Below are positions 51,016-59,245 of a stretch of DNA of 64,000 nucleotides, piece by piece. The position numbers and the translations under genes are program-made. Location of the stretch: contig JAKVKU010000005.1 of the NCBI GenBank assembly GCA_022484695.1, positions 62,001 through 126,000 on the forward strand, read 5' to 3'. The notes beneath the pieces were generated by a model. It had not been told where the DNA came from, ran no database searches, and saw nothing but the letters and a program-made list of their open reading frames with translations. Source of the DNA: Lactobacillus sp. (GTDB lineage Bacteria; Bacillota; Bacilli; Lactobacillales; Lactobacillaceae). The stretch's first letter is position 1; each line of letters opens with the position of its first letter.

Positions 51016-51687
51016 ATGGACAGTGTCATTTTAAAGGGCCGTAAAAATGGTTATGAGATCACTTTGAATGCCAGTGCAAACTTTGATGATAACATGGTTG
51101 ATTTAAACCGATTATTAGAAAAATTATCAGAGGCTGAGCAAGAAAGTGATAGCGATTTGGGCTTTTATTTGAAGACCGGTTCACGTTTACTAAATGACGC
51201 TCAAACGCAACGCATTTACGATTTATTTGATAAATATAAGGGCTTTTCAATTACTGACTTACAAGCTGATGTGGCTGACTTAGCGGCTATTGCAGCGGCC
51301 GAAAAAGTAAATCACATCCATGTGGAGATGGCCACGATTCGCAGTGGCCAAGAGGTCAGCTATGAAAGCGATGTTTTATTTTTGGGCAATCTCCATCCCA
51401 ATGGTGTCTTGAAAAGTCGGGGCAATATTTTTGTCATGGGTGATTGTAGTGGCATCTTATGTGCTGGATTTCCCGATAACGAAGATGCGGTTATCGTGGG
51501 GGACATTTCCGATGTGCCCCAAATTCGCATCAGTGATACGGTGGAGATCATCAATAAAAAAAATCAACAGTTCTCAAAGAGTACCGTGGCTTTGATCAAT
51601 GACTTGCATGTATTAGACTTTGATACATTGGATAATTTATCAAGTTTGCGACCAAAGTTATATCGAAAAATGGAGGATAACTTATAG
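51016..51687 (+). CDS. minC: Septum site-determining protein MinC
   Basis: 223-residue inhibitor of FtsZ polymerisation. N-terminal domain (about 1-100) and a C-terminal right-handed beta-helix with SGQEVSYESDVLFLGNLHPNGVLKSRGNIFVMGDCSGILCAGFP, the conserved MinD- and FtsZ-binding part. Its stop codon overlaps the GTG start of minD by one nt. Follows mreBCD, the common Firmicutes arrangement. Confidence 0.93.
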   Translation: MDSVILKGRKNGYEITLNASANFDDNMVDLNRLLEKLSEAEQESDSDLGFYLKTGSRLLNDAQTQRIYDLFDKYKGFSITDLQADVADLAAIAAAEKVNHIHVEMATIRSGQEVSYESDVLFLGNLHPNGVLKSRGNIFVMGDCSGILCAGFPDNEDAVIVGDISDVPQIRISDTVEIINKKNQQFSKSTVALINDLHVLDFDTLDNLSSLRPKLYRKMEDNL

Positions 51688-52493
51688 TGGCAATTTCATT
51701 AGTAATCACCTCTGGAAAGGGTGGCGTTGGTAAGAGTACAACTGCAGCCAATCTAGGGACTGCGCTGGCTTTGATGAATCGGCGGGTGTGCATGATTGAT
51801 TTAGACATCGGCTTACGAAATTTAGATGTGATTATGGGTTTAAGTAATCGCATTATTTACGATATTGTAGATGTGGTCATGGGCCGTGCCCAATTACATC
51901 AAGCTTTAGTCAAGGACAAGCGTTTTGATGATAAGTTGTACTTATTGCCGGCGGCCCAAAATTCGGATAAGAATGTCTTAACGCCAGCCAATGTGGTGGA
52001 TATTGTGAACCAATTGCGGCCGGATTTTGATTACATTTTGCTAGATTGTCCGGCTGGCATCGAGCAGGGCTTTCAAAATGCCATTGCCGGTGCCGATGGG
52101 GCTATTGTTATTTGTACCCCAGAGATTCCGTCCGTCAGTGATGCGGATCGGGTCGTGGGTATTTTAGAACAAACCGATATGAAGTTAGCCCCCCGTTTAA
52201 TTATCAATCGGATTAATCGTCAGATGATGAATTCTGGAGATACTATGGACGTGGATGAAATCACCAAGCATTTATCCATTGGTTTATTGGGCATCGTTTT
52301 TGAAGACAGTAACGTCATTTTAGCTTCCAATCGCGGTGTACCCGTGGTGATGGATCCAGAAGATAATGCCAGTCAAGGTTATCGTAATATTGCCCGGCGG
52401 GTTTTAGGGGAGTCTGTGCCTTTGATGACCTTAAAAGAGCAAAAGCCAACATTTTTTCAGAAAATATTTGGTCGGCATCAGCATAAACATTAA
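51687..52493 (+). CDS. minD: Septum site-determining ATPase MinD
   Basis: 268-residue deviant-Walker ATPase that recruits MinC to the membrane. Deviant Walker A TSGKGGVGKSTTAANLG (8-24), Walker B YILLDCPAGIEQGF, and a C-terminal amphipathic membrane-targeting helix (TFFQKIFGRHQHK). The start is GTG after TGGAGGA. No minE is seen, as expected in this group. Confidence 0.95.
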   Translation: MAISLVITSGKGGVGKSTTAANLGTALALMNRRVCMIDLDIGLRNLDVIMGLSNRIIYDIVDVVMGRAQLHQALVKDKRFDDKLYLLPAAQNSDKNVLTPANVVDIVNQLRPDFDYILLDCPAGIEQGFQNAIAGADGAIVICTPEIPSVSDADRVVGILEQTDMKLAPRLIINRINRQMMNSGDTMDVDEITKHLSIGLLGIVFEDSNVILASNRGVPVVMDPEDNASQGYRNIARRVLGESVPLMTLKEQKPTFFQKIFGRHQHKH

Positions 52494-52499
52494 AATACC

Positions 52500-52528
52500 T
52501 TGACAGTTTTCTCATTTTGGTTTAACAT
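52500..52528 (+). promoter_or_regulatory. Promoter of the T-box amino-acid transporter unit
   Basis: TTGACA (52500-52505), 17-nt spacer, TAACAT (52523-52528). A further extended -10, TGCTATATT, lies at 52531-52539. Confidence 0.65.
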
Positions 52529-52554
52529 TTTGCTATATTAAATAATTGCTTTGA

Positions 52555-52799
52555 TTAGGACAAGTAAGCTTATACATCTCATAAAAGAGAGATACTGGTT
52601 GCTGTAAAGTATCAGATGGTAAGTCGAACACACACCTAAGAGCTTGATTTCTGAATTCAGTAGGTTATCACGGCCAAACCCCGTTAACGTTGCAGTTTTT
52701 TAACTGTGTGAGGTGTTTTTAACGAAACACAAACTTGAGGTGGGACCGCGTTTATAACGCCCTCTTGGACATTAATTTGTTCAAGGGGGCGTTTTTTAT
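52555..52799 (+). ncRNA. T-box leader of an amino-acid ABC transporter, probably histidine type
   Basis: Stem I AGAGAG element with apical GATACTGG...GTATC hairpin (52585-52612), specifier region GTCGAACACACACC in which CAC at 52629-52631 is the likely His codon, a T-box core GAGGTGGGACCGCG (52737-52750; G replaces the usual T in GGTGGTACC), and a terminator (AACGCCCTCTTGGACA paired with TGTTCAAGGGGGCGTTTTTT, to 52799). A shifted reading would give ACA (Thr). His T-boxes before polar amino-acid ABC transporters are known in Lactobacillales. Confidence 0.85.
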
Positions 52800-52831
52800 T
52801 TTTAAGTATAATTTAGGAGGAAGTGTGCACT

Positions 52832-53485
52832 ATGGATGGCGTATTGAAATACATGTCAGAGATTTTACCCTCTTTATTGCAGGGGACGAAGTTAACATTA
52901 GGTTTATTTGCAATTACCTTGGTTTTAGCATTACCAATTGGGGCGTTAGTCAGCTTAGGCTTACGCTCGCGTATTAAGCCAATTCAATGGATTTTAAAAT
53001 TTTACGTTTGGCTCATGCGGGGCACACCGTTATTACTGCAATTAATTTTTATTTTTTATGGTTTACCTGTCTTGCATATTTATTTTGAACGGTTCAGTGC
53101 TGCTGGTTTTGCCTTTGTCTTAAATTACGCCGCTTATTTTGCGGAGATTTTCCGGGGCGGCTTTCAGTCTGTGCCAGAAGGCCAATTCGAAGCAGCCCGG
53201 GTTCTAAGGTTAAATTACAGTCAAACCATTCGTAAAATCGTCTTACCCCAAGTTACCAAGATCGTCTTGCCGTCAGTGGGCAATGAAGTGATCAACTTAG
53301 TTAAAGATTCATCTTTAGTCTATGTGATTGGACTGGGGGATTTATTGCGGGCCGGCAATGTGGCCATGGTCCGGGATGTCACCTTGGTGCCGTTGATCAT
53401 GGTGGGGGCCATTTACCTGGCGTTGACCGCCCTGTTTACTTATTTACTTCGTAAAGTTGAACAACACTACAGCTATTACCACTAG
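52832..53485 (+). CDS. Amino-acid ABC transporter permease (His/Glu/Gln/Arg type)
   Basis: 217 residues, about five membrane helices, HisM/GlnP-type permease. GTKLTLGLFAITLVLALPIG at the N-terminus, the LMRGTPLLLQLIFIFYGLP segment, and the coupling loop PEGQFEAARVLRLNYSQTIRKIVLPQ. The ATG at 52832 is 11 nt from AGGAGG; the GTG at 52823 is too close. The T-box suggests histidine as substrate, an inference. Confidence 0.9.
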   Translation: MDGVLKYMSEILPSLLQGTKLTLGLFAITLVLALPIGALVSLGLRSRIKPIQWILKFYVWLMRGTPLLLQLIFIFYGLPVLHIYFERFSAAGFAFVLNYAAYFAEIFRGGFQSVPEGQFEAARVLRLNYSQTIRKIVLPQVTKIVLPSVGNEVINLVKDSSLVYVIGLGDLLRAGNVAMVRDVTLVPLIMVGAIYLALTALFTYLLRKVEQHYSYYH

Positions 53486-53497
53486 GGGGGACCAATT

Positions 53498-54139
53498 ATG
53501 TTAGAAGCAGCAAATATTAATAAAAGTTTTAATGGCACCCAGGTTTTAAATGATATTTCTTTAGAAGTTGATTCAGGTAAGATTTTATGTATCGTCGGCC
53601 CCAGTGGTGCGGGTAAAACGACTTTATTACGGATCATTACCGGCTTAGAAAAAGCCGATACCGGCCAATTTAAAATTGACGGCAAAGTCTTTGATCCCGA
53701 AAGCAATACCACCAATGAAGCCATGATTGGGGTAGTTTTTCAGGATTTCCGACTATTTCCCCATTTAAATGTACTGGACAATATCACCCTGGCACCCCAA
53801 TTGGCTCTGCATCAATCCAAAGTGGAAGCTAATGCCAAGGCCAAAGAGATCTTGACCCAGTTAGGCTTAGCCGATAAGGCCGATATTTATCCCTTCCAAC
53901 TGTCCGGTGGGCAAAAACAGCGGGTGGCCATTGCCCGGGCGCTGGCCTTGAATCCGAAGATTTTATGCTACGACGAACCAACCAGTGCCTTGGATCCCGG
54001 CCTGCGGGAAAGCGTGGCCCAGTTGATTGAACGGCTTAAAGCCCAAGGCATGACCCAAATCGTGGTAACCCATGATATGGAATTTGCGCAAAATATCGCA
54101 GATAAAATATTAACGGTTAGACCGAATCGGGAGGCGTGA
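53498..54139 (+). CDS. Amino-acid ABC transporter ATP-binding protein
   Basis: 213-residue ATPase of the polar amino-acid class. Walker A GPSGAGKTT (about 32-40), Q-loop VVFQDFRLFPHL, signature LSGGQKQRVAIARAL, Walker B ILCYDEPTSALD, H-loop VVTHDMEFA. GGGGGG-type site before the ATG. Slightly shorter than GlnQ (about 240) but all motifs are present. Confidence 0.93.
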   Translation: MLEAANINKSFNGTQVLNDISLEVDSGKILCIVGPSGAGKTTLLRIITGLEKADTGQFKIDGKVFDPESNTTNEAMIGVVFQDFRLFPHLNVLDNITLAPQLALHQSKVEANAKAKEILTQLGLADKADIYPFQLSGGQKQRVAIARALALNPKILCYDEPTSALDPGLRESVAQLIERLKAQGMTQIVVTHDMEFAQNIADKILTVRPNREA

Positions 54140-54141
54140 TG

Positions 54142-54969
54142 ATGACCCGTGCAAAAAAAATGCTGGTGGCAGTTTTTGGCTTAATGTTAGTCCTGGTGTT
54201 GACCAGTTGCGGCCGGGTCAATAATAATCAAGATAGTTGGCCAACCCTTCAAAAGCGGGGGCGGATTATTGTTGGCTTGGACGATAGCTTTGTGCCCATG
54301 GGTTTTCGGGCCAAAAATGGGGATCTACAAGGCTTTGATATTGATTTAGCCAATGCCGTTGGGAAAAAGTTGAATTTAAAAATGGATTTTCAAACCATCG
54401 ACTGGAATATGAAAGAAACTGAGTTGAAAAATCATACTATCGACTTAATTTGGAATGGCTATACCGTTAACCCGGAACGGGAAAGTAAAGTTTTATTTAG
54501 TAAAACTTACTTGAACAATCGCCAGATTCTAGTTTCCTTGAAGAAAAATAATATCAATAGTTTCAAAGATATGAAAGGTAAGGTCTTGGGGGTTCAAAAT
54601 GGCTCCTCCGGTCAGTCTGATTTAGATGACCAACCTAAACTATTAAAGCAATATATTAAAAATCAAAGTCCGATTTTATATGAAAACTTTAATGAAGCCT
54701 TCATCGACTTAAATGCCGGGCGGATTCAAGGCTTGTTGATCGATCGGGTGTATGCGGATTATTATATTGCCCATCAACAGGATAAAAATGCTTACGCCAA
54801 GGATACCGGCAGTTTTGCCCCCGAGCATTTCGCCGTGGGGATGCGGAAAAGTGACGTTGAATTGAAACATAAAATTGACGGGGCACTCGAAGCGCTCTAC
54901 GCTGATGGGACTGTTCAAAAGATTAGTCATAAGTGGTTTGGCCAAGATGATACTGTGCCGATCAAATAG
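54142..54969 (+). CDS. Amino-acid ABC transporter substrate-binding lipoprotein
   Basis: 275-residue family 3 binding protein. N-terminal signal with lipobox LTSC (lipidated Cys near residue 23), then GRIIVGLDDSFVPMGFRAKNGDLQGFDIDLANAVGKKL, the usual start of this family. In contrast to MetQ in this window it does have a lipid anchor. Three possible starts (GTG 54136, ATG 54139, ATG 54142) lie together; 54142 has the best spacing from GGGAGG. Overlaps or abuts the ATPase gene. Confidence 0.92.
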   Translation: MTRAKKMLVAVFGLMLVLVLTSCGRVNNNQDSWPTLQKRGRIIVGLDDSFVPMGFRAKNGDLQGFDIDLANAVGKKLNLKMDFQTIDWNMKETELKNHTIDLIWNGYTVNPERESKVLFSKTYLNNRQILVSLKKNNINSFKDMKGKVLGVQNGSSGQSDLDDQPKLLKQYIKNQSPILYENFNEAFIDLNAGRIQGLLIDRVYADYYIAHQQDKNAYAKDTGSFAPEHFAVGMRKSDVELKHKIDGALEALYADGTVQKISHKWFGQDDTVPIK

Positions 54970-54970
54970 C

Positions 54971-55007
54971 AAAAAAATGGCCGCCAATTTGTTTGGCGGC
55001 CATTTTT
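54971..55007. terminator. Bidirectional terminator between the ABC transporter and lysC
   Basis: AAAAATGGCCGCCAA pairs with TTTGGCGGCCATTTTT; T-runs on both strands serve both convergent units. Confidence 0.92.
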
Positions 55008-55011
55008 AGGG

Positions 55012-56397
55012 CTATAAGATGCCGTCCATGAGCTGGACGGGCTTATGATTGATAAAGGTGTCATATAAGCTCTTAACGGCTTGATCGGCATCAGAATCGC
55101 GAATCCCAATGGTAATTGAAACAGGCGATGCCCCATGGTTGAGCATGACAATTGACACGTTAGCGGCGGCGATACTGGCGGTGGCCGCGGCCATGGTCCC
55201 AACACGATCTTGGATGCCTTCACCGACAATCATCACCATGGCATAATTATGGGTGATTTGAAAATCATCGGGATGGATCTCAGATTCGATCCGATTTTGA
55301 ATTTTAGCCTCTAAATCTGGCGTCAACTCCCGACTGCGGATAATGATGGTTAGATCATCGATCCCAGAAGGCATGTGTTCATATGAAACCCCAAAATCAG
55401 CTAAAATTTGCAATAGTTTCAAAGTGAACCCAACTTGTTTGTTCATCAAATATTTTCGCAGATAGATCCCGGTGAAACCACTGTCACTGGCAATACCTGA
55501 CACGATATTTTTTTGATCGATGGGTTTTGTTTCTGAAATCAAGGTACCAGGCAAGTCCGGATGGTTGGTATTTTTGACCACCACAGGGACTTTTCCTTCA
55601 ATTGCCGGAATCAAAGCTTCATCGTGGAATACGGAAAAGCCGGCATAAGATAATTCCCGCATCTCCTGGAAAGTCAGATGCGTGATTTTACGGGGATTTG
55701 GAATGATGCTGGGATTAGCCGCATAAATAGCGTCAACATCTGTAAAGTTTTCATATTCTTCTGCGGCCACGGCTTTGGCCACAATGGCCCCGGTAATATC
55801 CGACCCGCCTCTTGAAAAAGTACAAACTTCACCGGCTTGATTATAGCCAAAGAAACCAGGAATAACTAATGTCTTCGTATATTCTGATAGACCGGCCAAT
55901 TGTTTATAGCTGAAATCTAAGATTTGCGCATCATTAGGCACGTCCGTTACGATCAGGCCAATATCTTTGGGATTCATATATTGGGCCGGGATGCCTTGAT
56001 GGTTGAAGACGGCGGCCACTAATTTGGCATTGTTATTTTCCCCAGCCGCTTTAAAAGCCGCCATCTGGTAAGCGCGACTTGGGAAAACCTGAGTCGCTAA
56101 CTGCTCGATACCGGTGATGATAGGTTGTAATTCACCATCGGGTAGGTTGAAGTGCTCGCCAATAGCCCGATAGCGTTGGATGATTTTGGATTGGATACCG
56201 GTTGGATCTTCGTTATTAATAACCGTGTTGCAATATTTAATTAAAAGATCGGTAACCTTTGTATCGTCTTTGGTACGTTTACCGGGTGCGGAAACCACAA
56301 CGATTTTCCGTTTTGGATCAGCTTTGATGATATCGATCACCTTTTGGAGCTGACCGCCGCTTGCTAAAGAACTGCCACCGAATTTTGCAACTTTCAC
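55012..56397 (-). CDS. lysC: Aspartate kinase
   Basis: First enzyme of the aspartate pathway (Lys, Thr, Met, diaminopimelate). 461 residues: kinase domain with KVAKFGGSSLASG (2-14), FSRGGSDITGAIVA and the NFTDVDAIYAANP segment, then two ACT domains (about 305-461; MPSGIDDLTIIIRS, VMIVGEGIQDRVGTMAAA). The fold and length match the monofunctional class III-like YclM enzymes. The start is GTG with a weak GAGG. It stands alone, so feedback type cannot be judged from context. No lysine riboswitch is seen. Confidence 0.93.
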   Translation of the reverse strand: MKVAKFGGSSLASGGQLQKVIDIIKADPKRKIVVVSAPGKRTKDDTKVTDLLIKYCNTVINNEDPTGIQSKIIQRYRAIGEHFNLPDGELQPIITGIEQLATQVFPSRAYQMAAFKAAGENNNAKLVAAVFNHQGIPAQYMNPKDIGLIVTDVPNDAQILDFSYKQLAGLSEYTKTLVIPGFFGYNQAGEVCTFSRGGSDITGAIVAKAVAAEEYENFTDVDAIYAANPSIIPNPRKITHLTFQEMRELSYAGFSVFHDEALIPAIEGKVPVVVKNTNHPDLPGTLISETKPIDQKNIVSGIASDSGFTGIYLRKYLMNKQVGFTLKLLQILADFGVSYEHMPSGIDDLTIIIRSRELTPDLEAKIQNRIESEIHPDDFQITHNYAMVMIVGEGIQDRVGTMAAATASIAAANVSIVMLNHGASPVSITIGIRDSDADQAVKSLYDTFINHKPVQLMDGIL

Positions 56398-56451
56398 AAT
56401 ACTAGCCTCACATTTATAATGAATATTTTCATAGATTTTAATCTGATGTTA

Positions 56452-56493
56452 AGAATATCAAAAAAACCGTGATACATCAATTGCAAAATTGAT
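56452..56493 (-). promoter_or_regulatory. lysC promoter with overlapping inverted repeat
   Basis: Minus-strand TTGATG (56475-56480), 17-nt spacer, TATTCT (56452-56457). The -35 overlaps a perfect 7-bp inverted repeat ATCAATT-GCAA-AATTGAT (56476-56493), a possible repressor site. Confidence 0.5.
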
Positions 56494-56518
56494 TAATTTC
56501 CTGAGAATAACGGATTCA

Positions 56519-56568
56519 TAAAAAAAGAAACATTGCCGGTGGCTATTTTCACCGGTACAATGTTTCCA
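56519..56568 (-). terminator. Terminator of the DUF4044 gene
   Basis: Minus-strand AAACATTGTACCGGTG pairs with CACCGGCAATGTTT and is followed by CTTTTTT. Confidence 0.85.
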
Positions 56569-56594
56569 GATGTGTTGCTTTTAAATGACGTCGC

Positions 56595-56711
56595 TTACTG
56601 GGGCATCAACTGAACGATTGCAGTGACCACCATACTGCCAACTGTAATGATCAGCATGGCCCAAATGACAACTTTAATGATTTTTGAGAAGGTACTTTTT
56701 TCTTTTTTCAT
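56595..56711 (-). CDS. DUF4044 small membrane protein (38 aa)
   Basis: A 38-residue ORF: basic N-terminus (KKEKSTFSKIIK) and one membrane helix (about 13-35; VVIWAMLIITVGSMVVTAIVQL). This matches the DUF4044 pattern of tiny Lactobacillales membrane proteins. AAGGTGG lies 7 nt upstream of the ATG and a clear terminator follows. It is divergent from the DUF3397 gene. Function unknown. Confidence 0.75.
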   Translation of the reverse strand: MKKEKSTFSKIIKVVIWAMLIITVGSMVVTAIVQLMPQ

Positions 56712-56794
56712 GGGTTACCACCTTGTCGAAATTACGTACAACAGTCTACTATAATTATAGCAAGATTGCAAAATTAATTAAGGAGAACTTAAGG

Positions 56795-57139
56795 GTGAAA
56801 TTAGTAGTTGCTGGTATTCTAATACCTTGGCTTGGCCTAGTGCTTGGCCTCATCATCCGGCGCTTGTTGCGGGGCACCAAATTTAAGTTGCGATTAGCTG
56901 ATTTTTTACCTGTGTTTAATGCAGTTGGGGTTCAGCTGATTAGTTTAGGGCACTTAAAGATTTCCATGTGGGAAATGTTACTGGTGGCAATTATCTGTCT
57001 GGGCATTTTCCTGGCGCTTTTTCAGGCTTTGGTTGACCATGAACTGATTTTGAAACGCTATTTTAGATATTTATGGCGCCTGATCTTTATTTTGACCATG
57101 ATTTGGTACGTGGTATTCGTGATATTATTGATTTTCTAA
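56795..57139 (+). CDS. DUF3397 membrane protein
   Basis: 114 residues with about four membrane helices (KLVVAGILIPWLGLVLGLII, FNAVGVQLISL, WEMLLVAIICLGIFLALFQAL, LIFILTMIWYVVFVILLIF) and a LRLADFLPVFNAVG loop, the DUF3397 pattern. Members sit just before mraZ in Lactobacillales, as here. The GTG at 56795 follows AAGGAG by 9 nt; the longer frame from 56684 would read over the divergent promoter region. Confidence 0.78.
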   Translation: MKLVVAGILIPWLGLVLGLIIRRLLRGTKFKLRLADFLPVFNAVGVQLISLGHLKISMWEMLLVAIICLGIFLALFQALVDHELILKRYFRYLWRLIFILTMIWYVVFVILLIF

Positions 57140-57152
57140 AGATTTTCTTAAG

Positions 57153-57178
57153 AAAGCAGGCTTGGGCCTGCTTTTTTG
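57153..57178 (+). terminator. Terminator of the DUF3397 gene
   Basis: AAAGCAGGC and GCCTGCTTTTTT with a short TTGG loop. Confidence 0.9.
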
Positions 57179-57317
57179 TGTGGCACAAATTTGCGTTTGG
57201 TATTTTCATATTCTATAAAATATTTATATAAATTTGATATTTTTTAACGATAATACTTATTTTTCTATCATTATATACAGAATAAGATATATTAGATTAA
57301 TAAAACAGACAAACGTT

Positions 57318-57350
57318 GTCCCACCGGGGATGGGACCAGGTGTTTTTTTT
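57318..57350 (+). terminator. Second terminator-like hairpin before mraZ
   Basis: GTCCCA and TGGGAC with a short loop, followed by CAGGTG and TTTTTTTT. It lies in a 260-nt AT-rich spacer with no ORF and may insulate the dcw cluster or end a short transcript. Confidence 0.55.
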
Positions 57351-57368
57351 GAAAAATTAGTAAATATG

Positions 57369-57403
57369 GTGGTCATTTTGTGGTAGATAGTGGGGTATTG
57401 TGG
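57369..57403 (+). promoter_or_regulatory. GTGG direct repeats, candidate MraZ operator
   Basis: GTGG occurs at 57369, 57380, 57390 and 57400. The last three start exactly 10 bp apart, in phase with the helix. MraZ is known to bind short direct repeats at 10-bp period before its own operon (TGGGN-N5 in E. coli, AAAGTG-type in Mycoplasma). The repeats end 35 nt before the mraZ ATG, where the promoter must lie, though its -35 and -10 are unclear. Confidence 0.6.
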
Positions 57404-57438
57404 TAGACTGAACTAGTTGGCAATAGCGAGGTGAGGGC

Positions 57439-57870
57439 ATGTTGCTTGGTGAGTATCGCCATAATTTGGACACAAAAGGTCGTTTAATTATTCCAGCGAA
57501 ATTTCGCAAGGAATTAGATGAACAGTTTATATTGACCCGGGGTTTGGATGGCTGTTTATTCGGCTATCCCATGGCGCAATGGCATGTATTAGAAACGAAA
57601 TTGACCCAACTGTCCTTAACCAAAAAGGACGCCCGGGCGTTTGTGCGCTTTTTCTACGCCGCAGCCGCCGAGCTGACCTTCGATAAACAGGGCCGGATCA
57701 ATATTCCCCAGCCCTTGTTGACCTATGCCAAGCTCACCAAAGAATGTGTCTTGGTGGGGGTTTCTAACCGCATTGAAATTTGGAGTGCGGATGCCTGGAC
57801 CCAATTCGATGCTCAGATGACCCAAGACTTTGATAAAACAGCTGAAAATTTAATGGATATTGATTTTTGA
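57439..57870 (+). CDS. mraZ: Transcriptional regulator MraZ
   Basis: 143 residues, two AbrB-like swapped-hairpin domains: [26 protein letters not shown] (1-26) and [38 protein letters not shown]. The repeated D-x-[KQ]-G-R-[IL] motif in each domain forms the DNA-binding ring. It represses or tunes the dcw cluster. Its 3' end lies 13 nt before rsmH. Confidence 0.96.
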   Translation: MLLGEYRHNLDTKGRLIIPAKFRKELDEQFILTRGLDGCLFGYPMAQWHVLETKLTQLSLTKKDARAFVRFFYAAAAELTFDKQGRINIPQPLLTYAKLTKECVLVGVSNRIEIWSADAWTQFDAQMTQDFDKTAENLMDIDF

Positions 57871-57883
57871 ACGGAGGTGGATA

Positions 57884-58840
57884 ATGGCGACTTTCAAACA
57901 CAAAACAGTACTTTTAACTGAAACGGTCAAGATGTTGAATATTGATCCGACGGGTATTTATGTGGATGCCACCCTGGGTGGGGGCGGCCATACCAAGTTA
58001 ATTTTAGATGAACTAACAACCGGCAAACTTTATGCTTTTGATCAAGACCAAACCGCCATTATCAATGCCCAGAAGAACTTAGCCCCAGTCATTGCCAGTG
58101 GTAAATTGGTTTTAATGCCCACCAATTTTGCGAATCTTAAAACAGCTTTAGCGCAAAAGCAGGTTCAGCAGATCAATGGTATTGCTTATGACTTAGGGGT
58201 CTCTTCACCACAATTTGATAACGCTAAGCGGGGATTTAGCTACAAGCTAGAAGCTCCCTTGGATATGCGGATGGATCAAAGTCAGGATTTAACCGCTGAA
58301 AAAATTGTTAACGAATGGTCTTTTAACGACCTGCAAAAGCTAATTTATCGCTATGGTGAAGAGCGCTTTGCCAAGCGGATCGCCCGGGCGATTGAAAAGC
58401 AGCGGGCTCAAGGGGGTATCACCACCACCACCCAATTGGCGGAAATCGTCAAAAATGCCATTCCAGCCGCCACTAGACGGACTGGGGGCCACCCTGCCAA
58501 GCGGACTTTTCAGGCGCTGCGGATCGCAGTTAACGACGAAATGGCCGTTTTGCGCAGCTCCTTGGAACAGGCCATTGACTTATTAGCCCCAAAAGGTCGG
58601 ATCGCTGCCATCACCTTTCAATCTTTAGAAGATCGGATCGTGGCGGAGACCTTTAAAAAATATGCGCGATTACCAGATTTACCAAAGGGCTTACCGATCA
58701 TTCCAGATGATCAACAGCCAACGTTAAAAATGATCACTAAAAAGCCGATCATCCCTGAATCCGATGAGCTAGAAGAGAACCATCGGGCCCACAGTGCACG
58801 ACTAAGGGTTGCAGAAAAAAATATAGTGACACATCATTAA
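57884..58840 (+). CDS. rsmH: 16S rRNA (cytosine-1402-N4)-methyltransferase
   Basis: 318-residue SAM methyltransferase (MraW). HKTVLLTETVKML, motif I YVDATLGGGGHTKLIL (about 24-39), YDLGVSSPQFDNAKRGFSY, and the FQALRIAVNDE / FQSLEDRIVA C-terminal motifs. The ATG at 57884 has GGAGGTGG directly upstream; the longer frame from 57860 would read through it. Confidence 0.96.
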   Translation: MATFKHKTVLLTETVKMLNIDPTGIYVDATLGGGGHTKLILDELTTGKLYAFDQDQTAIINAQKNLAPVIASGKLVLMPTNFANLKTALAQKQVQQINGIAYDLGVSSPQFDNAKRGFSYKLEAPLDMRMDQSQDLTAEKIVNEWSFNDLQKLIYRYGEERFAKRIARAIEKQRAQGGITTTTQLAEIVKNAIPAATRRTGGHPAKRTFQALRIAVNDEMAVLRSSLEQAIDLLAPKGRIAAITFQSLEDRIVAETFKKYARLPDLPKGLPIIPDDQQPTLKMITKKPIIPESDELEENHRAHSARLRVAEKNIVTHH

Positions 58841-58864
58841 TTTCAGTTCGGGAGCGTGAAAATT

Positions 58865-59245
58865 ATGGATAATACTGCAAGAAAGAATTTTGATGAGACT
58901 CAAGTAGCGGTGCCAAACCAAGCGGCACCAAAAACTGTTGTACAAGTAAGCCCCAGCAGTGTAGACGTCAAAGTACCATTTTCTTTTGTTGAACGCGCTG
59001 CAATTGCTGTCGGTAGTGTTTTGGTATTATGTTTCATGATTGCCCTAGTCAGTGCTAGAATAGCGCTGGGCGATTCCCAACGAACGTTGCAAACGGTCAA
59101 TAGTCAAATCACCAATGTCACTTCAAATAATAACGATTTGAAACAAGAGATTGGCACCTTGAATAGCTCTGATCGGCTGCAGCATTTTGCAAAAACCCAC
59201 GGCCTCACATTTAATGAACAAGCGGTAAGGAACGTTTCAAAATGA
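58865..59245 (+). CDS. ftsL: Cell division protein FtsL
   Basis: 126-residue bitopic divisome protein: cytoplasmic tail (about 1-42), one membrane helix (about 46-68; AIAVGSVLVLCFMIALVSARIAL), and an extracellular leucine-zipper-like helix (RTLQTVNSQITNVTSNNNDLKQEIGTL). Identity rests on position between rsmH and the PBP gene as well as topology. The ATG at 58865 is chosen over GTG 58856, which touches the GGGAGCG site. It overlaps the next gene by 4 nt (ATGA). Confidence 0.9.
   Translation: MDNTARKNFDETQVAVPNQAAPKTVVQVSPSSVDVKVPFSFVERAAIAVGSVLVLCFMIALVSARIALGDSQRTLQTVNSQITNVTSNNNDLKQEIGTLNSSDRLQHFAKTHGLTFNEQAVRNVSK

Noticed and set aside
52735-52977. 80-codon ORF covering the end of the T-box leader
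   Set aside because: It translates the T-box core and terminator and overlaps the permease gene in another frame.
56521-56567. Hairpin as a plus-strand regulatory element
   Set aside because: The T-run is only on the minus strand, so it is the terminator of the small DUF4044 gene.
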